From: Gammaproteobacteria bacterium
Lineage (GTDB): Bacteria; Pseudomonadota; Gammaproteobacteria; Acidiferrobacterales; Sulfurifustaceae
Direction: 5' to 3'
Assembly (NCBI GenBank): GCA_029863005.1
Contig: JAOTWF010000020.1
Span: 1 to 32,914, forward strand
DNA length: 32,914 nucleotides
Shown: one piece after another, positions 14,552-22,560 of the stretch
Numbering within the stretch: position 1 is the first letter of the stretch
Layout: the number at the start of each line of letters is the position of its first letter
Program-made: the position numbers and the translations under genes
Notes under the pieces: model-generated
Seen by the model: the letters and a program-made list of their open reading frames with translations, nothing else
The model's database searches: none
Told to the model about the DNA's origin: nothing

Positions 14552-15316
14552 CTAGGCGACGTCAGTCAACGGCTTGAGTGCCTTGTGGAATCCCACCGTC
14601 CCGCCCAGCACCGAATTCCCGATGACATTTTTGAATCCCAGCTCCGCGAGCAGGGCAGACAACTCTTCCGTCGAGTAAAACAGGCGGATGGCCTGGATGA
14701 AGTAATCGCGGCATTTCAGCGACGCCGGTCCGCTGCGAAAGAGCCTGGGGATAACACCCATGAGGAGCTTCAAATATATGTAGTAGGCCTGCTCCACCAG
14801 CTTATTGGCCGGTCGCAGCATGTCGCAGTGGTAGAAATGACCGCCAGGCTTGAGCACCCGGTTGATCTCGGAAAACACATTGATCACGCGCAGGTGCCGG
14901 GTCGCCCATTGCAGCGTCACCACGTCGAAATAGTTGTCCGGGAACGGCAGGTGGTGCACGTCGCAGATGAATGACTTGATTTGAAAACCATGATGCAGGG
15001 CGCGGTCCCGGCCGACCTGCTGCATCGCGATGCTTCGGTCTGCCGCGTACACATCGAGTTCCGGTTGTTTTTTCAAAAGACTGATCCCGATTACATTGGT
15101 ACCGGCGCACACGTCCAGCACCTTGTGTTGGGGCTGGATATCGATGGTGGAGATGAACCGGTTGCGCAACCGGTTCAGCAGGCCGAGGCTGGCGTAGTTG
15201 TTGGCGCGGTCGTAATAGCGTGCCACGTCGGAGAACACGGCATTGATTTCATTCGACCAGATGGCGTTGAAGGCTTTTTCCCGGTCATTTTCTTTTCCGG
15301 CATAACAGTAGTTCAT
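14552..15316 (-). CDS. UbiE/MenG-like class I methyltransferase
   Basis: A 254-residue SAM-dependent methyltransferase. ATG at 15316 has AGAGGA 5 nt upstream; an in-frame ATG at 15340 lacks one. N-terminal residues (NEINAVFSDVARYYDRANNY, then LGLLNRLRNRFIS) match the ubiquinone/menaquinone C-methyltransferase entry pattern, F-x-x-VAxxYDxxN. SAM motif I is altered: VLDVCAGTNVIG instead of the usual D-x-A-G-G-T-G-D. Later motifs fit the family: ICDVHHLPFPDNYFDVVTLQ, then RVLKPGGHFYHCDMLRP. The C-terminal part, with GTVGFHKALKP, resembles UbiE endings (GGIVAIHKGYK-like). It is therefore a UbiE-like paralogue, perhaps for a quinone or other lipid, not necessarily the housekeeping enzyme. It stands alone, converging on the zinc-finger gene with 27 bp between. 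Confidence 0.85.
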   Translation of the reverse strand: MNYCYAGKENDREKAFNAIWSNEINAVFSDVARYYDRANNYASLGLLNRLRNRFISTIDIQPQHKVLDVCAGTNVIGISLLKKQPELDVYAADRSIAMQQVGRDRALHHGFQIKSFICDVHHLPFPDNYFDVVTLQWATRHLRVINVFSEINRVLKPGGHFYHCDMLRPANKLVEQAYYIYLKLLMGVIPRLFRSGPASLKCRDYFIQAIRLFYSTEELSALLAELGFKNVIGNSVLGGTVGFHKALKPLTDVA

Positions 15317-15431
15317 GGTGTTCCTCTTTTCTGGAATCATGCAGTCATTGTGGCACTATATCGTGAATCTGCTTTTATATATTCGAATCCGCCTAATCTG
15401 TTATTGATCTAGTTCAACTTTTCGGGAAACA

Positions 15432-15926
15432 CTATGTTCCCCGGGAAAAACGCACGATGGCAAATATACCCAGCATGGTGAAAGCCAGCGCCAGTTTGGC
15501 GGCCGTTCCCAGCACGATTCCCACGGTGGCGCCAAAGCCGGCGCGCCCGGCCTGCCCCAGGTGGCGTTGGGCCGAAAACTCGCCAATGACTGCACCGAGG
15601 AAGGGCCCCAGCAACACCCCGACCAGGCCGAAGAATATCCCGACCACGGCGCCGATGACGGCACCGGTCACGGCGCGCGGCGAAGCGCCGTAGCGTTTGG
15701 CGCCGAAGGCGCTGGCCAGGAAATCGGCCGGGTAGGTCAGCAGCGCCAGCACCCCCAGCACCGTCAGCGTGCCCCAGCCGGCGTATGCGAAATCGTCGGC
15801 CCAGGCCGCGACCACAAGCCCGGCGAACACCAGCACCGCGCCGGGAATGGCCGGGAAAAACAGGCCTGCAAGTCCCACGAGCACGAATGCGGCGGCCAGT
15901 ACCCACAGCAGGATCGTCACTGTCAT
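15432..15926 (-). CDS. DUF456 family membrane protein
   Basis: A 164-residue inner-membrane protein with about four to five hydrophobic segments. The opening (LLWVLAAAFVLVGLAGLFFP, then AIPGAVLVFAGLVV) carries the G-x-x-x-P-x-x-PG pattern of DUF456. The Gly-rich middle (GAVIGAVVGIFFGLVGVLLG followed by PFLGAVIGEF) and FGATVGIVLGTAAKLALAFT are also typical. The function of the family is unknown. The ATG has only a weak ribosome site. It reads leftward and away from the LPS cluster, with a 210-bp gap to waaF. A 115-bp AT-rich gap separates it from the methyltransferase downstream. Confidence 0.9.
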   Translation of the reverse strand: MTVTILLWVLAAAFVLVGLAGLFFPAIPGAVLVFAGLVVAAWADDFAYAGWGTLTVLGVLALLTYPADFLASAFGAKRYGASPRAVTGAVIGAVVGIFFGLVGVLLGPFLGAVIGEFSAQRHLGQAGRAGFGATVGIVLGTAAKLALAFTMLGIFAIVRFSRGT

Positions 15927-15991
15927 GGACGCACTTTAACTCTTTAGACATGATTTATCAGTCGGGTCGGGTGGGATTCGAGAAAAAAAAC

Positions 15992-16028
15992 CGTACCAGA
16001 TAGTCATGAGAAAATCTGAAACGGTACG
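15992..16028. other. Bulged inverted repeat upstream of waaF
   Basis: CGTAC-CAGAT (15992-16001) can pair with ATCTG and GTACG (16014-16028) with a 5-nt bulge on the right side. It lies in the 210-bp gap between the divergent DUF456 and waaF genes. It could be an operator, an attenuator hairpin or chance; no clear promoter was found beside it. Confidence 0.3.
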
Positions 16029-16136
16029 CGTGACGGCGGTTGAACCAGCTTTGCGTACTGCCTAGAATCCCCGGATGTGCCATGGGCGATTGATATCTGT
16101 GAATCTTTTTCCTGATCAGCCACGCGACTGGCCACA

Positions 16137-17141
16137 ATGGCACAACGTTTCCTGATCGTCGGACCGTCCTGGATTGGCGACATGGTGCTGGCGCAAAGCC
16201 TGTTTAGGACAATCAAGCAGCGACATCCTGATTCACAACTCGACGTGCTCGCTCCTTCCTGGACGCATCCTTTGCTCGCGCGCATGCCGGAGGTGGACGA
16301 GGCGGTGGTGGCGCCGTTCGTGCATGGACGGCTCGACCTTAGCGCGCGCCTGCGCCTCGGCCGCGAATTGCGCACGCGCCATTACGATCACGCCATGGTT
16401 CTGCCCAATTCACTCAAATCCGCGCTCGTGCCGTTTTTGGCGCGAGCCCGCGTGCGCACCGGATATACCGGCGAGTTTCGTTATGGCCTGCTCAATGATG
16501 CGCGCCGGTTGGACCGGAATAAACTCCCGCGCACCGTGGACCGGTTCGTCGCGCTGGCGCTGGCGCCCGGCGAGAAACTTCCAGAGATCCCGTCGCCGCG
16601 TTTGATCGCGAATGCCGACAAGGCCCGTGATGCGCTGCGTCGGTTAAACCGGGTACCCCCGGCTGCACCGGTCCTGGGCCTGTGTCCCGGTGCGGAATAC
16701 GGCCCGGCCAAGCGCTGGCCGGCGGAGTATTTTGCCGCGGTGGCAAAATCGAAACTGGCCGAGGGCTGGGAAGTGTGGTTGTTCGGTTCGGACAAGGACA
16801 GACCCGAGACCACCATCGTACAAACACTCACACAAGGCCGCTGTTTTGACCTCGGGGGGCAAACCTCGCTCGCGGAGGCGATCGACCTGCTGTCATTGAC
16901 ATCGGCGATAGTGACCAACGACTCTGGGCTGATGCACGTCGCCGCGGCGCTCGAGCGTCCGGTGGTGGCCCTGTACGGCTCGTCCGATCCGCGGCATACG
17001 CCGCCCATGACGCCGAAGGCCAGCGTGCTTTCTCTCGGTCTTTCCTGCAGTCCTTGTTTCGAGCGCGAGTGCCCGCTAGGCCATCTCAATTGCCTGCGCC
17101 AGCTCAAACCCGAGCGCGTGCTCGCAGCGCTCAAGGGGTAA
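16137..17141 (+). CDS. waaF: ADP-heptose:LPS heptosyltransferase II
   Basis: A 334-residue GT9 enzyme adding the second L-glycero-D-manno-heptose to the LPS inner core at the cytoplasmic face of the inner membrane. The opening FLIVGPSWIGDMVLAQSLF (residues 5-23) has the catalytic-base Asp (D15) and the WIGDMV form typical of WaaF. The central LGLCPGAEYGPAKRWPAEYF (about 181-200) is the WaaF G-A-E-[YF]-G-P-A-K-R-W-P box. The nucleotide-sugar site is TNDSGLMHVAAALERPVVAL near 261-280, followed by SSDPRHTPP. Full family length. The ribosome site is weak. It leads a closely spaced run, followed 30 bp later by a WaaQ-like gene. Confidence 0.96.
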   Translation: MAQRFLIVGPSWIGDMVLAQSLFRTIKQRHPDSQLDVLAPSWTHPLLARMPEVDEAVVAPFVHGRLDLSARLRLGRELRTRHYDHAMVLPNSLKSALVPFLARARVRTGYTGEFRYGLLNDARRLDRNKLPRTVDRFVALALAPGEKLPEIPSPRLIANADKARDALRRLNRVPPAAPVLGLCPGAEYGPAKRWPAEYFAAVAKSKLAEGWEVWLFGSDKDRPETTIVQTLTQGRCFDLGGQTSLAEAIDLLSLTSAIVTNDSGLMHVAAALERPVVALYGSSDPRHTPPMTPKASVLSLGLSCSPCFERECPLGHLNCLRQLKPERVLAALKG

Positions 17142-17171
17142 GCCGGAAAAAAATCTGCTATCGTTGGGGCG

Positions 17172-18251
17172 ATGCTCAAGGACGCCGTCGATCTCTCCAC
17201 CCTGCACCGCGTGCTGGTGATCAAGCTCCGCCACCTGGGTGACGTGCTCCTGACTTCCCCGGTTTTCACCGTTCTCAAAAATCATGCCCCGTCGCTCGAG
17301 ATCGATGCCTTGGTGTATCGCGACACCGAGCCGATGTTATCCGGTCATCCCGCAATCGCGAATGTGTTCACCATCGACCGCGGCTGGAAGCAGCAGGAAT
17401 GGACATCGCGCCTGGCGCACGAGTGGCGCTTGTTGCGTTCGATGCGCGCGCGCCAATACGACTTGATCATCCATCTTACGGAAAATGCGCGTGGTGCCAT
17501 ACTCAGTCTGTTGCTGAAACCTCCTTACAGCGTGGCGCGCGATTATCGTGCCAAGCGCAACCGACTGTGGCGCAACAGCTTCACCCACCTGTACCCTTCG
17601 CCGGCTCGGCGTCATACGGTGGAAATGCATCTTGACGCCCTGCGGCGCATTGGTGTCCAGCCGCGTGCCGATGAACGCGGGCTTACGCTGGTTCCCGGCG
17701 CCGAGGCCGAGCGCTCCGTTCGCGATCTGTTGGCGCGCCATGGCCTGACGCCAAAGGGCTTTATCCAGCTCCATCCCACCTCGCGCTGGATGTTCAAGAG
17801 CTGGGAGACTGAAAAAAATGCAGCGTTGATCAGCGCTTTGCAAGAGGCGGGCGAATCCATCGTACTCACGGCTGCACCCAGCGAGCCCGAGCTCCAATTT
17901 GCCGCGCGTATCACCACGCGCCTGAGGAAGCCGGTAGTGGACCTCGCCGGCAAGCTCAACCTCAAGCAGCTCGCGGCGCTGACGGCCCAGGCGAAATGTT
18001 TCGTGGGCGTGGACTCCGTGCCCATGCACATCGCCGCCGCGATGCAAACACCGACGGTGGTTTTATTTGGCCCCAGCGGCGAGTTCGAGTGGGGCCCGTG
18101 GCAGGTACCAACGCGTGTACTGATATCCGATCATCCTTGTCGCCCCTGCGGGCAGGATGGCTGCGGCGGCGGAAAAATCAGCGACTGCCTGACTGATATT
18201 TCCGTGGATGAGGTCATGAAGGCCATCCGGCAGCTTGTCCCGGGTCTATGA
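17172..18251 (+). CDS. waaQ: Lipopolysaccharide heptosyltransferase III-like (WaaQ/RfaQ)
   Basis: A 359-residue GT9 glycosyltransferase. RVLVIKLRHLGDVLLTSPVF (residues 13-32) has the K-x-R-H-x-GD-x-L-L signature that marks the WaaQ branch, with catalytic Asp D24. FIQLHPTSRWMFKSWETEK (about 197-215) matches the branch's H-P-T-S-R-W-x-F-K-x-W box. The donor-site segment is CFVGVDSVPMHIAAAMQTPT, then VVLFGPSGE. A Cys-rich stretch near the end (HPCRPCGQDGCGGG and SDCL) is common in this branch. It would add the branching third heptose of the inner core. Its stop overlaps the next start by ATGA, indicating translational coupling. The gene symbol is by family and context. Confidence 0.9.
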   Translation: MLKDAVDLSTLHRVLVIKLRHLGDVLLTSPVFTVLKNHAPSLEIDALVYRDTEPMLSGHPAIANVFTIDRGWKQQEWTSRLAHEWRLLRSMRARQYDLIIHLTENARGAILSLLLKPPYSVARDYRAKRNRLWRNSFTHLYPSPARRHTVEMHLDALRRIGVQPRADERGLTLVPGAEAERSVRDLLARHGLTPKGFIQLHPTSRWMFKSWETEKNAALISALQEAGESIVLTAAPSEPELQFAARITTRLRKPVVDLAGKLNLKQLAALTAQAKCFVGVDSVPMHIAAAMQTPTVVLFGPSGEFEWGPWQVPTRVLISDHPCRPCGQDGCGGGKISDCLTDISVDEVMKAIRQLVPGL

Positions 18252-19381
18252 AATCCCTGTCGATCGCCCTGGTGCGCCAGCGCTACGCGGCTGACGGCGG
18301 TGCCGAGCGCTTCGTTGCACGCGCTCTCGAGGCACTCAAGGCAAAGAGTCTGCGACTGACGTTGATAACGCGCGAGTGGCACGGTGGAGAAGACTTTGAA
18401 GTATTGACATGCCGACCGTTTTATCTGGGTCGGTTATGGCGCGACTGGTCCTTCGCGCGCTGTGTATGCCGCAAGCTGGCGGGCCGGCACTTCGACCTGG
18501 TGCAATCCCACGAGCGCATTGCCTGTTGCGACATCTACCGCGCCGGAGACGGTGTGCATCGTGAATGGCTTGCGCAACGTTCCCGCGTCCTCGGACGGGC
18601 CGCTCGTCTGGGCCTTGCCCTCAATCCGTATCACGCCTACGTGAAGATGGCGGAACGAAACCTGTTCACCAGCCCACGTCTCAAATCGGTGATCTGCAAT
18701 TCGCGCATGGTGCGGGACGAGATCAAGAAGCACTTCGCGCTGCCGGATGAAAAACTGCCCATCATTTACAGTGGAGTGGACACGAACGCCTATCATCCCG
18801 GGCTGAAAGAACACCGCGAAGCCATACGGGCACGCCATGGTATTCCCCCGGATGCCGTAGTTTTTTTATTCGTCGGTTCCGGTTTCGAGCGCAAGGGTTT
18901 GCCGGCGCTGTTACGAGCCATGTCCGGGCTTCCCGAGAACTGCTTTCTGCTGGTGGTGGGGCGGGATAAAACCCTGGCAAAGCACCAGCGTGACGCCCAG
19001 CGTCTTGGCCTGTTCCCGCGTGTTGTTTTCACCGGCGCGCTGGACGATGTCAAACCTTATTATGGTGCTGCCGATGCACTTACCTTGCCCTCGCTCTACG
19101 ATCCGTTTCCCAACGTGGCTCTCGAGGCAATGGCCAGCGGCTTGCCCATTGTGACCAGTTACCAATGCGGCGCGGCCGAGTTAATTGAAAATGGAAAGAA
19201 CGGTTTTGCCAGCGACTCTCTGGATGTGAAGGCACAAACGGCTTTTTTGCGAGATTTGCTCGACCCAGCCATCCGCCGGCGCATGGGCCTGGCCGCGAGA
19301 AAGACGGTGGAACCGCTGACACCGGCGGCCATGAGCGAAAAACTGATTGTGCTTTACCAGAGGCTGGTCACGAAGTCATGA
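18248..19381 (+). CDS. waaG: GT4 glycosyltransferase, WaaG-like core glucosyltransferase
   Basis: A 377-residue retaining GT-B enzyme. The WaaG-like N-terminus (SIALVRQRYAADGGAERFVA) is followed by FDLVQSHERIACCDIYRAGD and VHREWL; this H-E-R-x-x-x-C-D-x-Y-R-A-GDG-x-H pattern is diagnostic for the WaaG/RfaG group. The donor site is YDPFPNVALEAMASGLPIVT, with acid-x7-E spacing. It probably transfers the first hexose to heptose of the LPS core. It overlaps WaaQ by 4 bp at the start and the next gene by 4 bp at the end, so it is part of one coupled transcript. The sugar donor cannot be read from sequence, and the symbol is given by family resemblance and context. Confidence 0.88.
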   Translation: MKSLSIALVRQRYAADGGAERFVARALEALKAKSLRLTLITREWHGGEDFEVLTCRPFYLGRLWRDWSFARCVCRKLAGRHFDLVQSHERIACCDIYRAGDGVHREWLAQRSRVLGRAARLGLALNPYHAYVKMAERNLFTSPRLKSVICNSRMVRDEIKKHFALPDEKLPIIYSGVDTNAYHPGLKEHREAIRARHGIPPDAVVFLFVGSGFERKGLPALLRAMSGLPENCFLLVVGRDKTLAKHQRDAQRLGLFPRVVFTGALDDVKPYYGAADALTLPSLYDPFPNVALEAMASGLPIVTSYQCGAAELIENGKNGFASDSLDVKAQTAFLRDLLDPAIRRRMGLAARKTVEPLTPAAMSEKLIVLYQRLVTKS

Positions 19382-20340
19382 AGTTCATCCTCAATTACAG
19401 TAACTTCGTTCCCTTCCGCGAAGGTTTGGAAAGCTGTGGTTACACAGTTTACGAAAATTTGTGGAAACCATCGGACAAGCAGTTGCAGGATTGTGAAGGC
19501 TGCCTGATTGACATGTATGAAGCTATGAATCGCCCCTGGGACACACTGCGCCTCAAGTCGCGTTTGCGCCGGCGGCGGATCCCGCTCATTGGATGGAATC
19601 GCGATGCGCCGTGGAACAAGGGAGTCAAGCTGCGCCAGCTCTGGTGGTTTCGCAAGCTGAAGGTGCTCGATGTCTACATGGCGCACAGTCTTCAGGACGC
19701 GTCCACTTTTTCACCTGATGCCCGCTACCTGCCCAACGCCGCCTGGGTCAGTCGCTACAATCTCGCCGGCCGCACGCTCGAGGAGCTGAGTGATCCACAG
19801 AGTTACCGCTACGATGTTTCCTTCGTCGGTACTCTGGATGCGAAAAAAAATCCCCGGTTCATATTGCGCGCGGAATTTTTCAAGGAGCTGGAACGACGCC
19901 TCACGGCCGTGGGTGTGACGACCTGGTTCCGCCATGGAAAGAAAATGCCGCTTCGGGAGCAGATTGATCTGATCCAGCGCAGCCGAATCAACCTGAACTT
20001 CGGGGCCAGCAGCGACAATGGTGCAGAGAAGAGCTGGGGCTTGCCCGGGCGTTGCTACGGGGTTCCGGCCTGTGGAGGGTTTCTCCTGAGCGACGAGCGG
20101 GTTCATGCCAAGGATGACTTTGAACCCGGCCTGGAGTGGGTCGATTTCTCGAGCATGGAGGATTGCGTGGGAAAGATACGGCAATATTTGACAAACTTTC
20201 CGCAGGCGCGCGAGATTGCCGAGCGCGCCCACGAACGGGTGTTCCGTGAGCACGCCTATGAGCACCGTGCCCGCACCATGACTGCCACCGCCCGCGAATG
20301 GAAGGTGCGTGTTGAAAGAAACATTGCGCAGAAAAGGTAG
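19378..20340 (+). CDS. CgeB-like glycosyltransferase (copy 1)
   Basis: A 320-residue protein with no signal peptide. The C-terminal half resembles the CgeB/Glyco_trans_1_2 glycosyltransferase domain: RSRINLNFGASSDNGAEKSW, then GLPGRCYGVPACGGFLLSD, and a closing helix pattern IAERAHERVFREHAYEHRA. The N-terminal half (MKFILNYSNFVPFREGLESC, then IPLIGWNRDAPWNKG) looks like the acceptor-side Rossmann domain. It overlaps the WaaG-like gene by ATGA and is probably part of the same coupled run. A clear paralogue lies at 25563-26588. The transferred sugar and acceptor are unknown; a core or O-chain modification is inferred from position only. Confidence 0.82.
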   Translation: MKFILNYSNFVPFREGLESCGYTVYENLWKPSDKQLQDCEGCLIDMYEAMNRPWDTLRLKSRLRRRRIPLIGWNRDAPWNKGVKLRQLWWFRKLKVLDVYMAHSLQDASTFSPDARYLPNAAWVSRYNLAGRTLEELSDPQSYRYDVSFVGTLDAKKNPRFILRAEFFKELERRLTAVGVTTWFRHGKKMPLREQIDLIQRSRINLNFGASSDNGAEKSWGLPGRCYGVPACGGFLLSDERVHAKDDFEPGLEWVDFSSMEDCVGKIRQYLTNFPQAREIAERAHERVFREHAYEHRARTMTATAREWKVRVERNIAQKR

Positions 20341-20389
20341 GGCCTATACACATTTTTTACAGCGAGCCGACGCGCATATGGTGGTATCG

Positions 20390-20418
20390 TTGGCTTGCTG
20401 CACGGTCGAGCCTATGAT
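20390..20418 (+). promoter_or_regulatory. Candidate promoter for the second LPS gene block
   Basis: TTGGCT (20390-20395) and TATGAT (20413-20418) are spaced by exactly 17 nt in the 146-bp gap after the first CgeB-like gene. The -35 matches four and the -10 five of six consensus bases. It lies 68 nt before the FkbM start and could start a separate transcript. Confidence 0.45.
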
Positions 20419-20486
20419 CCTCGAATGAATGAGTGCAAAGCTTCTCAAGCTGTTCGGTAACTTGGCAATCGCTATGAACTAATCCG

Positions 20487-21437
20487 ATGACAAAGCATAC
20501 GCGTCTGCGCCGAGGTATCCGGGCTCTGCGACTTTATTATCGTTCACACGCGTTGTTTCGTGCAGCGCTGATGGACACGGCTCGCACCTGGTGGTTTCCG
20601 TTCATCGGTCGCGGCGAGTTCCGAACGCGCTCGGAAGGACGGGTTCTGATTGTTCCGCGGCGCTACTGGACCATGCTGCCAACGGCTTGTCGTCTGCTGT
20701 TGTTCGGGGCCTGGCCCGAGTGGCGCGACGGGTTCCTGCGGGTCACGCTCGGCCGCTTCCACTTAGTCGCTGCGCCGAGAGAGAAATCTGTACATATCCT
20801 GAAAGAAGTTTTCGTGGACGACGTCTACCGTCTGGGGGATACCGATCTGCGTGGTCAAACGGTAATCGACGTCGGTGCCAATATTGGTGGCGCGAGCGTC
20901 GCCTTTGCGGCGCGCGGGGCCCAGGTATATGCCTTCGAGCCCTTGCCGATATTGCAGCCATATCTGCAGGAAAACATCGCCCTCAACGACTTGCGTGGCA
21001 GGATCGTGGCGCATGCGGTTGGTTTATCCTCGCGTGATGCGATCGTGCGGACGCTGGTGAACGCCTCGGGCACGGCGGGCGCTACCACTTCCGAAACCGT
21101 CGCGCGCGGCGACGCGCTAGAGCAGGAATTGCGTTTGGTGGAGGCCGTGCCCTATCTTCAGGCACACGGCATCAAGCACGCCAATATTTTGAAGCTCGAT
21201 TGCGAGGGTTGCGAATACGAGTTGCTGGCGGATACAACGCTGCTCGATTACTTGAAACCGGATCGGATTGTTCTGGAATATCATCGCGGGGGGAATGAGC
21301 TGCACAGCTTCCTGGAAGGTCTTGGCTACCAAGTGGAGCGGTCGGAGCGCGAGAACCACGTGGGGTACCTGTATGCTGTGCGACGTGAGCTGAACAATGC
21401 CGGCCCCGGCACGGGCCGGGTTGACCGCGGTGAGTGA
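20487..21437 (+). CDS. FkbM-family methyltransferase
   Basis: A 316-residue SAM-dependent methyltransferase of the FkbM family, which commonly O-methylates sugars in surface polysaccharides. Motif I is QTVIDVGANIGGASVAFAAR (residues 124-143), then QVYAFEPLP, NIALNDL, and HANILKLDCEGCEYELLADT (about 230-249), the family's K-x-D-x-E-G-x-E signature. The first 115 residues are a basic, aromatic-rich extension (RALRLYYRSHALFRAALMD, then WWFPF) that could associate with the membrane. The start has only a weak ribosome site. It begins the second block of LPS genes, behind a candidate promoter. The substrate is inferred to be a core or O-antigen sugar. Confidence 0.88.
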   Translation: MTKHTRLRRGIRALRLYYRSHALFRAALMDTARTWWFPFIGRGEFRTRSEGRVLIVPRRYWTMLPTACRLLLFGAWPEWRDGFLRVTLGRFHLVAAPREKSVHILKEVFVDDVYRLGDTDLRGQTVIDVGANIGGASVAFAARGAQVYAFEPLPILQPYLQENIALNDLRGRIVAHAVGLSSRDAIVRTLVNASGTAGATTSETVARGDALEQELRLVEAVPYLQAHGIKHANILKLDCEGCEYELLADTTLLDYLKPDRIVLEYHRGGNELHSFLEGLGYQVERSERENHVGYLYAVRRELNNAGPGTGRVDRGE

Positions 21438-21441
21438 ATCC

Positions 21442-22560
21442 GTGGCGGAATCAGTTTCTTCGCCAAAGCTGCGGATCGTTCACACTGAGGCATCCTGCGG
21501 TTGGGGCGGACAGGAAATCCGGATTCTCTCCGAAGCGGCTGGGTTCCTGCGCCGCGGGCACGGAGTGCATCTGTTGTGCCCACCGCAAGCGCATATCTAC
21601 GATGAAGCCAGGCGACGCGGTCTCCCCGTGACGGCACTGCCAATCGCGCGTAAAAGTCTGCGCGGTCTGCTGGCCATGCACCGCTGGTTGCGGGCAAACC
21701 CGGTGGACATCGTTAATACTCACAGCTCGACCGATGCATGGCTGGTGGCGATCTCGGCGTTAATGTTGCGCCGGCCACCACCGATGGTGCGAACCCGCCA
21801 TATCTCTGCACCGGTACCGGGCAATTCCGCGACACGCTGGTTGTATACTCGTGCGACGCGTCACATCGTCACGACGGGCGAACGCCTGCGTGAGACCCTG
21901 GTGCACGAAAACGGGTTTCCCGCGGAGCGGATTACCTCGATCCCCACGGGCATCGATACCGAGAAGTTCGTGCCGGGGGACAAAGCGGCAGCCCGTCGTC
22001 AGCTGCGGTTGCCACTGGATGTTCCGATCATTGGAATCATCGCGACGCTTCGAAGCTGGAAGGGTCACCGCTATCTGATCGAAGCCATGGCGCCGCTCAG
22101 GCACAAGAACATGCAATTAGTCATCGTGGGCGACGGCCCCCAACGTGGTGCGATACAGTCCCAAGTGAACGAGCTTAACCTTAACAACCAAGTGATTCTG
22201 GCCGGCAATCAACCTGACGTGCTTCCCTGGTTGCAGGCCCTGGATATTTTTGTACTGCCATCTTATGCCAATGAAGGTGTACCGCAGGCGGTCCTGCAGG
22301 CGATGGCCTGTGGGTTGCCGGTGGTGACCACGCCAGTGGGCTCCATCGGTGAGGCGGTGAAAGACGAGGATACGGGCCTGGTGGTGCAATCTCATTGCAC
22401 CTCATGCCTCAGCGCCGCCATTGAACGCCTGATGAGCAGTCCGGACCTGCGACAAAAGCTTGGTACGGCCGCGATTCAATTCGTACAGGCGAATTTCGGC
22501 ATCAATCGAATGTTGGACCGGATGGAAGCCGTTTTTCAGGAAAATCGTGCATTACCATGA
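21442..22560 (+). CDS. GT4 family glycosyltransferase
   Basis: A cytoplasmic GT-B glycosyltransferase of about 372 residues. The acceptor domain begins LRIVHTEASCGWGGQEIRIL, the W-G-G-x-E-x-R entry typical of this branch. The donor domain contains IGIIATLRSWKGHRYLIEAM and VIVGDGPQRGAIQ, and the catalytic segment YANEGVPQAVLQAMACGLPV. In that segment the usual second Glu of E-x7-E is Gln. Start choice: GTG at 21442 has GGTGA 8 nt upstream and lies 4 bp after the FkbM stop. An ATG at 21397 or GTG at 21430 would overlap FkbM and has a poorer site. It ends in an ATGA overlap with the next gene. It probably adds a core or O-chain sugar; donor unknown. Confidence 0.87.
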   Translation: MAESVSSPKLRIVHTEASCGWGGQEIRILSEAAGFLRRGHGVHLLCPPQAHIYDEARRRGLPVTALPIARKSLRGLLAMHRWLRANPVDIVNTHSSTDAWLVAISALMLRRPPPMVRTRHISAPVPGNSATRWLYTRATRHIVTTGERLRETLVHENGFPAERITSIPTGIDTEKFVPGDKAAARRQLRLPLDVPIIGIIATLRSWKGHRYLIEAMAPLRHKNMQLVIVGDGPQRGAIQSQVNELNLNNQVILAGNQPDVLPWLQALDIFVLPSYANEGVPQAVLQAMACGLPVVTTPVGSIGEAVKDEDTGLVVQSHCTSCLSAAIERLMSSPDLRQKLGTAAIQFVQANFGINRMLDRMEAVFQENRALP

